Positions 6,710-14,252 of a DNA stretch of 17,843 bases are shown in pieces. The notes under the pieces are model-generated. The model searched no databases. It was not told the DNA's origin and saw only the letters and a program-made list of their open reading frames with translations. Source of the DNA: Fen-999 sp041480065 (lineage in GTDB: Bacteria; Pseudomonadota; Gammaproteobacteria; Burkholderiales; Rhodocyclaceae); contig JBGOZF010000088.1 of assembly GCA_041480065.1 (NCBI GenBank), positions 1-17,843 on the forward strand, written 5' to 3'. A program made the position numbers and the translations under genes. Within the stretch, counting starts at the first letter, position 1; the number at the start of each line of letters is the position of its first letter.

Positions 6710-8245
6710 GCCGGCATCGCCCCCGTTCGCCGACGAGGCGCTGTCCCCGACGGCCCAGCCGGTGACGCCCTCGATGCAGCCCTCGATCCACCAGCCGTCG
6801 AGTACGCTCAGGTTGGGCACGCCGTTGAAGGCGGCCTTCATGCCGCTGGTGCCGGAGGCTTCCATGGGGCGCAGGGGCGTATTGAGCCACACATCCACGC
6901 CGGAGACCATGGACAAGGCGATATCCATGTCGTAATCGGGCAGGTAGGCGATGGTGACGCGGCCGCGCAGTTCGCGCATATGTGCGTGCAGCAACTCGAT
7001 CAGCGACTTGCCGCCGTCGTCGCGCGGATGTGCCTTGCCGGCCAGCACGATCTGCAAGGGCCAGCGCTGCGCCAGCGCAGCCAGCCGCGCGATGTCGGCG
7101 AACAGCAGATCGGGACGCTTGTAGGCGGTCATGCGGCGGGCAAAACCGATGATGGGCAGTTGCAGGTCCAGCTCCACGGCCGCGAGCGCCCAGACCCGGG
7201 CGATCAACGCCCGCTTCGCCTCCTGGTGCGCGTCCCATACTTCCTGCTTGTCGACGCAGCATTCGACGCGCATCAGCAGTTCGGGCTCGTGGTTCCAGCC
7301 CGGCAGGTGGCGGTCGTACAGGGCCGCGAAACTGGGGCAGGTCCAGGTTCTCGGATGGACTCCGTTGGTGATCGCATGCACGACGTAGCCGGGAAACATT
7401 GCGCTGGAGACCTGGGCGTGCGCCTTGGCAACGCCGTTGACGTACTCGCTCAGGTTGAGGGCGATGCGTGTCATGCTCATGGCATCGTCGCCGCCCAGCC
7501 GCCGCAGGGTGGCCGGTTCGACGATGTCGCCCAGCAGGCGCTGCGCCAGATCGTAGGGGAAGCGGTCCTGTCCGGCCTCCACCGGGGTGTGGGTGGTGAA
7601 GTTGCACATCTCGCGGATGCGGGGGATGTCGTAGGGCCAGTCGCCGGGGCGCAGATCCTCGGGCGGAAAGGCGTAGCGGCGCAGCAGTTCGATGGTGAGC
7701 AGCGCCGAATGGCCTTCGTTCAAGTGGTACTGTCGTACCTGGAAGCCCAGGGCCTGCAACATGCGCATGCCGCCGATGCCCAGCACGATTTCCTGCTTGA
7801 GCCGGTAGACCTTGTCCCCGCCGTACAGGTAGTGGGTCAGTTGCCGGTCTTCGGCGTTGTTCTGGTCGAAGTCGGTGTCGAGCAGGATCACCGGCTGGCT
7901 GCCGCTCTTGTATGCTTTCATTTCATACAGCCAGCCGCCGATCCAGACCGGCCGTCCCTCTATGGTCACCGCGATCATCGCGTCGAGCCGGGTCGCCGCA
8001 CTGGCGGGATCCCAGGGATCAGGATGTTCCACCTGGCGCCCGTGGGCGTCGATCTCCTGGCGGAAATAGCCCATCCGGCTCGCCAGCGTCACCGCCACCA
8101 TGGGCAGGTTCAGGTCGACGGCGGCGCGGATGGTGTCGCCGGCCAGCACGCCGAGACCGCCGCTGTAGGTCGGGATGTCGTTGCTGAGCGCAATCTCCAT
8201 GGAGAAATAGGCGACGCGCGGTTCATGGACGTAGTTGTCGAGCAT
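6551..8245 (-). CDS. glgP: Alpha-glucan (glycogen) phosphorylase, GT35, short form
   Basis: 564 residues. It releases glucose-1-phosphate from the non-reducing ends of glycogen or maltodextrin using PLP. It belongs to the compact alpha-glucan phosphorylase subfamily (TIGR02094-like), much shorter than the about 800-residue E. coli GlgP/MalP. Visible features: AYFSMEIALSNDIPTYSGGL near the N-terminus, HLNEGHSALL, FARRMTAYKRPDLL (phosphate/PLP region) and EASGTSGMKAAFNG, whose lysine (about K470) should bind PLP. ATG 8245 is preferred to ATG 8251 because GGAGG at 8254-8258 is eight bases from the former and only two from the latter. It is transcribed away from the PilZ gene and towards the lysozyme cassettes. 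Its final 150 coding bases are duplicated at 4166-4332. The rest of the glycogen genes are on the opposite strand from 9835. Confidence 0.95.
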   Translation of the reverse strand: MLDNYVHEPRVAYFSMEIALSNDIPTYSGGLGVLAGDTIRAAVDLNLPMVAVTLASRMGYFRQEIDAHGRQVEHPDPWDPASAATRLDAMIAVTIEGRPVWIGGWLYEMKAYKSGSQPVILLDTDFDQNNAEDRQLTHYLYGGDKVYRLKQEIVLGIGGMRMLQALGFQVRQYHLNEGHSALLTIELLRRYAFPPEDLRPGDWPYDIPRIREMCNFTTHTPVEAGQDRFPYDLAQRLLGDIVEPATLRRLGGDDAMSMTRIALNLSEYVNGVAKAHAQVSSAMFPGYVVHAITNGVHPRTWTCPSFAALYDRHLPGWNHEPELLMRVECCVDKQEVWDAHQEAKRALIARVWALAAVELDLQLPIIGFARRMTAYKRPDLLFADIARLAALAQRWPLQIVLAGKAHPRDDGGKSLIELLHAHMRELRGRVTIAYLPDYDMDIALSMVSGVDVWLNTPLRPMEASGTSGMKAAFNGVPNLSVLDGWWIEGCIEGVTGWAVGDSASSANGGDAGALYDKLERTVLPLYHENRSGWIAVMQGAISKNASIFNSHRMMRRYAAEAYIR

Positions 8246-8477
8246 AGCCATTGCCTCCAGGTTGCGGTCACTTCGGTTCGCCAGCTTAACGCCAGAACCG
8301 GCGCATGGTAGTAGGGAACATTGACCTCAGCGCAAAAGATCCACTTGGGGTATCTGGTGATTTCGAGCGGAGCGAGCCGAATAGTCGCCTCACCCGCGAG
8401 GGGGGCGTAGGCGGGCGTTTATGCTGTTTATGCGCGTCTTTCATCGCTCGGCGGTGGCTTTCCCGAAGCCATGAGCG

Positions 8478-9368
8478 CTAAGCCGGATGGCCTTCGGCGA
8501 TGCGCTGGTAGACCAGGCATCTCAGCCAAAGTGCAGTCTCGGCCGGAACCTGGGCAAACGCGACGCCGTGCTCCCACACTGTCCGCCCTTCATCGGCAGT
8601 GGGTCTGACAGGGCGCACATGCCGGATCGCAGCGTCGAGGGCCAGCGAGGTCTTCATTTCGTCGATGCCGGCACGGAACGTGAGACGCAGGATGTCGCCC
8701 GGCGCGCCCATGGCGACCGGAACGTGAAGCTGAGCGCCGTCCGGACTGAGATTGACGATATGGGCGAATTCTTCCCTTCCCCGCGGATCCGCAACGGAGG
8801 CAGCGAGATCCACTCTGGCCCAAGGCGATCTGCGCAGTGCCTGGATCCGCACCCGGGCCGGGTATTCCAGATGCAGATAATGGACTGGGCTGACGCACAG
8901 GCGCTGGATCGCGGTCTGAAAGACGTAGATATTGCCGCCGGTCAGCATGCGCACCTCGACCATTTCGTCTTCCACCATGTCGATGTGCTGACCGGCCGCT
9001 TCCGGTGTCGTGATCAATATGCTGCGATCCTTGATGTAGCCGATCAGGCGGACCGGGTAATGGACTTGTGCGTCTCTGCCCAGCAGGCGCACTTGCAGCC
9101 TTTCCCACACTTGAGGCTTGATGCCCTGGGGCGGAAACAGTTTGCCCGGCGGAAGATCCTTGATTTCCTGCCAGTCCGGCGCCTCCTTCGCCTCGGGCAG
9201 CGCATCCACGTCCCGCAGCAGGCCCTCGGCAAGCAGGTGCTCCAGCGACTTCCGGTCAGCGACGATTTCGCCGCGCGCGAAGACCGTATAGCCGTAGGGG
9301 TCGAATATCCGCCACGGCAGCGGTACGCCGATGGGGATATCCTCGATTGCCAGGGGTTGCAGATTCAT
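8478..9368 (-). CDS. YcgR-like PilZ domain protein (c-di-GMP receptor)
   Basis: 296 residues. The N-terminal 55 (LPWRIFDPYGYTVFARGEIV, then a Leu-rich helix ending GLLRDV) resembles the short module found before PilZ and HD-GYP domains in Rhodocyclales. Residues about 85-165 form a YcgR-N-like beta domain (YPVRLIGYIKDRSILITTP). Residues about 168-290 are PilZ, with N-L-S-P-D-G at 206-211 matching the D/N-x-S-x-x-G motif. The arginine motif is irregular: R179-R180 then R185, so the spacing is one residue longer than R-x-x-x-R. Family members bind c-di-GMP and alter flagellar, exopolysaccharide or enzyme activity. The HD-GYP protein at 618-2903 could lower its ligand. It is divergent from the glycogen operon at 9835. 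ATG 9368 lacks a strong ribosome binding site. The 232 bases between it and glgP contain nothing I can assign. Confidence 0.86.
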   Translation of the reverse strand: MNLQPLAIEDIPIGVPLPWRIFDPYGYTVFARGEIVADRKSLEHLLAEGLLRDVDALPEAKEAPDWQEIKDLPPGKLFPPQGIKPQVWERLQVRLLGRDAQVHYPVRLIGYIKDRSILITTPEAAGQHIDMVEDEMVEVRMLTGGNIYVFQTAIQRLCVSPVHYLHLEYPARVRIQALRRSPWARVDLAASVADPRGREEFAHIVNLSPDGAQLHVPVAMGAPGDILRLTFRAGIDEMKTSLALDAAIRHVRPVRPTADEGRTVWEHGVAFAQVPAETALWLRCLVYQRIAEGHPA

Positions 9369-9834
9369 CGTTCGTCATCCCCGCGAAAAGGTTCACCCGG
9401 AGGGGCGGACACACACCGTTGTGTAAATTGATCTTAGATCGCACGAGCGGCAATAGCCATCCCGCCCTTTGACCAAGGCGACTGCCGGCAGGCATGGGGA
9501 CGCGCCATGCTGCCGACCGGAGCCGGACCCCGGAGCACTGTTTCCACGCCGGTTGCCGGGCGGCACCGGTTTGCCGATCCGCACGAAGAGGTATGCCGGA
9601 CGGAATAGGCACTTGGTCATAGAGCAGCCTGCCGACGGCGCTGCGACGCAGTCGACACACGGTTGCAACGTGCTTGCGCAAACGAATTTGTTGGTGCACT
9701 CTTGCTCGCGCTGCGGGCGAGAATCGGCAGTCATCTGCGCGTAGCACCCCTGGAATACTGTCTCTTGCTTGCCCTATCGGTGGCCACCCTTGGGTGGTGG
9801 CGGTCGTTGCTCCTCTTTCTTGGTTGGACAGCAC
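9369..9834. other. Divergent intergenic region, no convincing gene
   Basis: This 466-base gap separates the PilZ gene (leftward) from the first GH57 gene (rightward), so promoters for both should be here. Short frames on both strands (for example 9393-9734 minus) are cysteine- and arginine-rich, have no ribosome binding site and look like no family. A GATC-containing AT-rich patch at about 9420-9440 is the best place for the leftward promoter. A small perfect palindrome, CCACCCTTGGGTGG, begins near 9785, about 50 bases before the GH57 start. No RNA gene was recognised. Confidence 0.6.
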
Positions 9835-11037
9835 ATGCAAAGCGACGGAACGATCCATCACGCCCTGGTACTCAATCTGCACCAGCCCGCGGGAAACCTG
9901 CTGGAGTTGCTCGGTGGCCAAGCCTGGGAAACCCATGAAATCCTTCGTGCCATCGACCGCATTCCGCGCTCGCTCTGGGGTTACGAGGATGTCGCCCGCG
10001 TACATCTCGCGCTGTCGGGAACTTTGCTGGAAGCACTGGCGGACCCCGACTTCCAGGCCCGCATGTACGGCGTGGTCGACTGCGGCTCGCTGCTCTGGCA
10101 GCTCCAGAACCGCGACCTGATCCGCATCCTCGGCACCGGCTACTACCATCCCGTGCTGCCCCTGATCCCGGCAGCCGACCGCGAGGAGCACTTGCGCCGC
10201 TGGCTGGGCATCGGCTGCCACCTGTTCTGGCGCACGGACTTCCAGGGCTTCTGGCCGCCTGAGATGGGCTTCTCGATGGAGCTGATTCCCTTGCTCAAGC
10301 GCCTGGGCTATCGCTACGTGGTGGTGGATAGCGAGCACGTCGAGGCGGTCACGCCGATGTCGTGGCAGGAACTGCGCTACCGGCCCCACACCGCCCGCTA
10401 CGGCGACGACGAGATCATCGTCGTGGTGCGGGACCGCGACTTGTCCGACGCCCAGGAGTCGGGCATGGATCTCGACTGGTTTTCGCACGAGCTGCATGAA
10501 CGCACCCGCTGGTGCGACTTTCCTCCGCTGGTCACAACGGCCACCGACGGCGACAACGGCGGCTGGTTCCGCAATCCGCATCCCAAGGCCAATTTCTGGG
10601 GCTTCTACCGGAACCTGCTCGATCAGGCACGCGCCGGCGCCGGCAACATCCGCCCGACCTTCATCGACGACTATCTCGACCGCTATGGTGCCCACGGCGA
10701 GGTGCACGTCGGCACCGGCGCCTGGAATACGGGTTGGCACCACGGCCACGGCTTCCTGCAGTGGACGGGCTCGCAGGCCCAGCGCGATGCCCTGGCGCGC
10801 GTGGCGGAAACCAGCCGCGCCGTGCACGAGGCGCGCTGGCGGGCCGGCGAGATGCACAGCCACGACGCGGAACTCCATCACTCGCTGGAGAGCGCGATGT
10901 GGCAGTTGCTGCGCGCGGAGACCAGTTGCAACTATTTCTGGGGCGAGGCGTGGGTGCCGCGGGCACACCAGGACCTGGATGCCAGTTGGGCCAACCTCGA
11001 TCGCGCCCGCTCGCATGCGGGCGGCTTGTTGTCTTAA
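9835..11037 (+). CDS. GH57 alpha-glucan-acting enzyme 1 (400 aa)
   Basis: 400 residues covering one GH57 barrel plus a helical C-terminal segment. Family motifs in order: LNLHQP with H16 (region 1), GFWPPEMGFS with the likely nucleophile E143 (region 3) and TTATDGDNGGWF with the likely acid/base D238 or D240 (region 4). The C-terminal LLRAETSCNYFWGEAW resembles the end of the second GH57 protein. GH57 includes amylases, 4-alpha-glucanotransferases, amylopullulanases and branching enzymes, and sequence alone does not decide the activity. Its place just before glgA suggests glycogen trimming or chain rearrangement. ATG 9835 is used since LVLNLHQP lies about ten residues in, as usual for the family; the frame is open upstream to 9769 and the ribosome binding site is weak. 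Cytoplasmic: no signal peptide. Confidence 0.9.
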   Translation: MQSDGTIHHALVLNLHQPAGNLLELLGGQAWETHEILRAIDRIPRSLWGYEDVARVHLALSGTLLEALADPDFQARMYGVVDCGSLLWQLQNRDLIRILGTGYYHPVLPLIPAADREEHLRRWLGIGCHLFWRTDFQGFWPPEMGFSMELIPLLKRLGYRYVVVDSEHVEAVTPMSWQELRYRPHTARYGDDEIIVVVRDRDLSDAQESGMDLDWFSHELHERTRWCDFPPLVTTATDGDNGGWFRNPHPKANFWGFYRNLLDQARAGAGNIRPTFIDDYLDRYGAHGEVHVGTGAWNTGWHHGHGFLQWTGSQAQRDALARVAETSRAVHEARWRAGEMHSHDAELHHSLESAMWQLLRAETSCNYFWGEAWVPRAHQDLDASWANLDRARSHAGGLLS

Positions 11038-11098
11038 TCCGGTCGGCGCCGAGACCAAACGGGAGTACTTCGTGAAACCGGAAAACCGCAGGCGTACG

Positions 11099-11123
11099 AA
11101 CAAGGGGAGACCCTCCCCTTGTT
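11099..11123 (+). terminator. Stem-loop after GH57-1, possible rho-independent terminator
   Basis: An 11-bp perfect stem, AACAAGGGGAG (11099-11109) pairing with CTCCCCTTGTT (11113-11123), has a three-base loop and is followed by only one further T. The T-run is poor for an intrinsic terminator, so it may instead be a processing or attenuation hairpin in the 212-base gap before glgA. Confidence 0.5.
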
Positions 11124-11139
11124 TATCCCTCGAATGGGA

Positions 11140-11161
11140 ACAAGGGGGCGCGCCCCCTTGT
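11140..11161. repeat. 22-bp perfect palindrome related to the preceding stem-loop
   Basis: The half-site ACAAGGGGGCG is followed directly by its exact complement. It shares the outer bases AACAAGGGG / CCCCTTGT with the hairpin 17 bases upstream, so the two look like one unit used twice. A third, bulged hairpin (CTCCGAAG ... CTTCGCGGAG) follows at 11181-11202. Such tandem palindromes suit a REP-like intergenic element or an mRNA leader structure for glgA. Confidence 0.65.
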
Positions 11162-11249
11162 AAATCCCCCGACAACGGTTCTCCGAAGAAGGCTTCGCGG
11201 AGACTGTCAAGACCCAGCCTGCAACCTAACTTCGATTAGGCGATCGCCC

Positions 11250-12722
11250 ATGTACATCGTCATGGTTTCATCAGAATGCGCGCCGGTCGCCAAGGTCGGC
11301 GGCCTCGGCGACGTGGTCTTCGGCCTGAGCCGGGAACTCGAAATCCGCGGCCACGCCGTGGAGATCATTCTTCCCAAGTACGACTGCATGCGCTACGACC
11401 ACATCTGGGGCCTGCAGGTCTGCTACGAGAACCTGTGGGTGCCGTGGTTCAACTATCACATCCACTGTACCGTCTGGTTCGGCTTCGTACACGGGCGCAA
11501 GTGCTATTTCATCGAGCCGCACTCCGGCGACAAGTTCTTCAACCGGGGCGCCTATTACGGCTTTGCCGACGAGCACATGCGCTTTGCCTTCTTCTCCAAG
11601 GCCGCCCTGGAGTTCATGCTCAAGACCGGCAAGCGGCCCGACATCATCCACACCCACGACTGGCAGACGGCGCTGGTGTCCGTAATGCTTTGCGAAATCT
11701 ACAAGTTCGGCGGCATGGAGAACTGCCGCGTCTGCCATACGCTGCACAACTTCATGCACCAAGGCATCGCCGGCGAGAACGTTCTCTGGTTCACCGGCCT
11801 GGGGCGGCCCGGCTATTACTACGACCGCAATCGCATGGGCGACGACTTCAATCCGACCGCCATCAATTTCACCAAGGGGGCGGTGGTGTATTCGAACTTC
11901 GTCACCACGGTCTCGCCGCGGCACGCCTGGGAAGTCCGCTTCGGCGAGTGGGGTTACGGTCTCGGCCACATCCTCCACCTCTACCAGGGCAAGTTCGGCG
12001 GCGTGCTCAACGGACTCGACTACGAGATGTGGAATCCGGAAACTGATCCCCACATCCCCCACCATTACAGCATCGGCGATTTCGCCGGCAAGAGCAGGAA
12101 CAAGCAGGCGCTGCGAGAACGATTGCTGCTGCGCCAGGAAGCCAAGCCGCTGATCGCCTACGTCGGCCGCCTCGACATGCAGAAGGGTGTCATGCTGATT
12201 CGCCACGCCTTGTTTCATTCCCTGCGCCGCGGCGCACAGTTCGTGCTGCTCGGCTCCAGCCCGGAACTCGGCATCAACGCGCAGTTCTGGCAACTCAAGC
12301 ACGAACTCAACGACAATCCCGACTGCCACCTGGAGATCGGCTATGACGAGGAACTGGCCCACCTGATCTATGCCGGCGCGGACATGCTGGTCGTGCCCAG
12401 CCTCTTCGAGCCCTGCGGGCTGACGCAGATGATCGCCCTGCGCTACGGCACGGTGCCCATCGTGCGCTGGGTCGGCGGCCTGGCCGACACCGTCTTCGAC
12501 CGCGACTATTCCGAGCGTCCCGTCGGCGAGCGCAACGGCTATGTCTTCCACCAGGCCGACAACCCCGGCATCGAGTCGGCCATGGACCGGGCCATCGGCC
12601 TCTGGTTCGACTACCCGGACGAATTCCGCAGCCTGGCCGACAACGGCATGCACTACGACTACTCGTGGAACCGTCCGGGAACAGACTACCTGAACATCTA
12701 TGAATTCATCCGACACAAGTGA
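11250..12722 (+). CDS. glgA: Glycogen synthase (GT5, ADP-glucose type)
   Basis: 490 residues, close to the usual 475-500. It transfers glucose from ADP-glucose to the non-reducing end of an alpha-1,4-glucan. Visible motifs: KVGGLGDVV at 15-23 (the K-x-G-G-L nucleotide-sugar loop), HTHDWQTAL, LHNFMHQG, GRLDMQKG in the C-terminal Rossmann domain, and SLFEPCGLTQMIALRYGT with the catalytic glutamate E387. ATG 11250 starts directly at the first beta strand. No Shine-Dalgarno is evident; instead a 10-bp palindrome GGCGATCGCC ends one base before the start. It lies between the two GH57 genes. The ADP-glucose pyrophosphorylase glgC is not in this window and must be elsewhere. Confidence 0.96.
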   Translation: MYIVMVSSECAPVAKVGGLGDVVFGLSRELEIRGHAVEIILPKYDCMRYDHIWGLQVCYENLWVPWFNYHIHCTVWFGFVHGRKCYFIEPHSGDKFFNRGAYYGFADEHMRFAFFSKAALEFMLKTGKRPDIIHTHDWQTALVSVMLCEIYKFGGMENCRVCHTLHNFMHQGIAGENVLWFTGLGRPGYYYDRNRMGDDFNPTAINFTKGAVVYSNFVTTVSPRHAWEVRFGEWGYGLGHILHLYQGKFGGVLNGLDYEMWNPETDPHIPHHYSIGDFAGKSRNKQALRERLLLRQEAKPLIAYVGRLDMQKGVMLIRHALFHSLRRGAQFVLLGSSPELGINAQFWQLKHELNDNPDCHLEIGYDEELAHLIYAGADMLVVPSLFEPCGLTQMIALRYGTVPIVRWVGGLADTVFDRDYSERPVGERNGYVFHQADNPGIESAMDRAIGLWFDYPDEFRSLADNGMHYDYSWNRPGTDYLNIYEFIRHK

Positions 12723-12763
12723 CCGCTTCCATCGGTCGCCTTCGCAATAAGGAGAATCACCCT

Positions 12764-14227
12764 ATGGCCCAACTGCCCGAATACATCGACGGCCTGCCCA
12801 ACATCTGCGGCCAGGAGCGCGAGATCGAGCGCGTCATCGCCGAGGCCCAGGGGCGGCCGGTCTTCCTGCCCGACAGCAGGATCGACTTCGGCCGCATCAA
12901 GAGCGCGTTCGCCAATGCCCTGCACATGCACCAGCCGCTGATCCCCGCCGGCGGCGGCGATCTGCGCACCGCGGAGGTGATCAGCAACCTCCAGTACATG
13001 ATGGAGAACCCCGGCATCGGCGACAACCACAATGCCCCGGTGTTCCGCCGGTGCTACAAGCGTATGGGCGAGTTCATTCCCCAGCTCGTGCACGAGGGCA
13101 AGGAGCCGCGCATCATGCTGGAGTACTCCGGCACTCTTCTGCATGGCCTGCGCAAGATGGGCGCGAACGACGTCTTCGACAGCCTGGCGAAGATCACCTG
13201 CAATCCCGACTACCGCCGCTGTACCGAATGGCTGGGGGCGCCCTGGGGACACGCGGTCGCTCCCTCGACGCCGACGCAGGACTTCCGCCTGCACGTGCGC
13301 GCCTGGCAGCACCATTTCGCCGCCATCTTCGGCAACGAGGCGCTGGCGCGCGTGCGCGGCTTCTCGCCATCGGAAATGGCCCTGCCCAACCATCCTGACG
13401 TCGCCTACGAATTCGTCAAGACGCTGAGGGATGCCGGCTACCAGTGGGTGCTGGTGCAGGAGCACAGCGTCGAGCAGCCGGCGGACGGTCATCACCCCCG
13501 GCGCCCCCACCTGCCGCACCGCCTGGTCTGCACCAACTCCAAGGGCGAGACCGCCAGCATCATCGCCATCGTCAAGACCCAGGGCTCGGACACCAAGCTG
13601 GTGGCCCAGATGCAGCCCTGCTACGAGGCGCGCAGCGCCGGCATCATGGAACTCGCCGGGCGCCGGGTGCCGCCGCTGGTGACCCAGATCGCCGACGGCG
13701 AAAACGGCGGCGTGATGATGAACGAGTTTCCGCCCAAGTACATCGATGTCATGCGCGAGAGCAGCGGCTCGGAGACCCCGGCGATGAACGCCACCGAGTA
13801 CCTCGAACACCTGTTCGCCCTGGGCGTGGCCGAGAGCGACCTGCCGGTTCTCCAGCCCGTCTTCCAGAAACTGATCTGGGAGCATATGAAGCCGGGCGAG
13901 GGCCCGGACCGGCTGGCCAAAGTCACGGAGGAAATCAAGCGCCAGAACCACCGCTTCCACATGGAGGGCGGCAGCTGGACCAACAACATGTCCTGGGTGC
14001 GGGGCTACGAGCACGTGCTCAAACCCATGGACGAGGTCAGTTCGCGCTTCTTCAACACGGTGATCCAGCGGGGCATAGCGACCTCGGATGGCCGCTACCG
14101 CAATGCCCTGTTCCACCTGCTCTCATCCGAGACCAGTTGCTACCGCTACTGGGGCGAGGGAATATGGACCGACTATGGCCGGGAACTTTGCCGGCGCGCC
14201 GATGCGATTCTGATGAACGACTTCTGA
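12764..14227 (+). CDS. GH57 alpha-glucan-acting enzyme 2 (487 aa)
   Basis: 487 residues, distinct from the first GH57 protein. An N-terminal extension of about 45 residues comes before region 1, LHMHQPL with H56. The likely nucleophile is E204 in GFSPSEMALPN, and the acid/base region reads QIADGENGG with D311. The end SSETSCYRYWGEGIWTDYG matches the corresponding part of the first enzyme. ATG 12764 is set by AAGGAG at 12749-12754; the frame is open from 12719 but lacks that support. It starts 41 bases after glgA and ends 25 bases before glgB, so it is co-transcribed with both. A debranching, transferase or branching role on nascent glycogen is possible; motifs alone do not separate these. Confidence 0.9.
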   Translation: MAQLPEYIDGLPNICGQEREIERVIAEAQGRPVFLPDSRIDFGRIKSAFANALHMHQPLIPAGGGDLRTAEVISNLQYMMENPGIGDNHNAPVFRRCYKRMGEFIPQLVHEGKEPRIMLEYSGTLLHGLRKMGANDVFDSLAKITCNPDYRRCTEWLGAPWGHAVAPSTPTQDFRLHVRAWQHHFAAIFGNEALARVRGFSPSEMALPNHPDVAYEFVKTLRDAGYQWVLVQEHSVEQPADGHHPRRPHLPHRLVCTNSKGETASIIAIVKTQGSDTKLVAQMQPCYEARSAGIMELAGRRVPPLVTQIADGENGGVMMNEFPPKYIDVMRESSGSETPAMNATEYLEHLFALGVAESDLPVLQPVFQKLIWEHMKPGEGPDRLAKVTEEIKRQNHRFHMEGGSWTNNMSWVRGYEHVLKPMDEVSSRFFNTVIQRGIATSDGRYRNALFHLLSSETSCYRYWGEGIWTDYGRELCRRADAILMNDF

Positions 14228-14252
14228 TGCCTGTCGCCACACGGGAACTGCC

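Noticed and set aside
6354..7607. Long in-frame upstream extension of lysozyme 2, which would make a 585-residue protein
   Set aside because: The extension is a low-complexity shadow of glgP. A ribosome binding site and copy-1 similarity both place the start at 6353.
9393..9744. Cysteine-rich small frames on both strands in the gap before the first GH57 gene
   Set aside because: No ribosome binding site, no recognisable family, and overlapping frames on both strands are equally open.
11099..11202. Tandem palindromes considered as a CRISPR array
   Set aside because: The repeats are only two related hairpins of unequal sequence, with no regular spacers and no cas genes.
11239..11248. GGCGATCGCC considered as the cyanobacterial HIP1 signature
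   Set aside because: I saw it only at this site, and the gene content is betaproteobacterial, so a chance or local regulatory palindrome is more likely.
11271..12716. 481-codon minus-strand frame opposite glgA
   Set aside because: Shadow of a well-supported glycogen synthase; no start signal or domain of its own.
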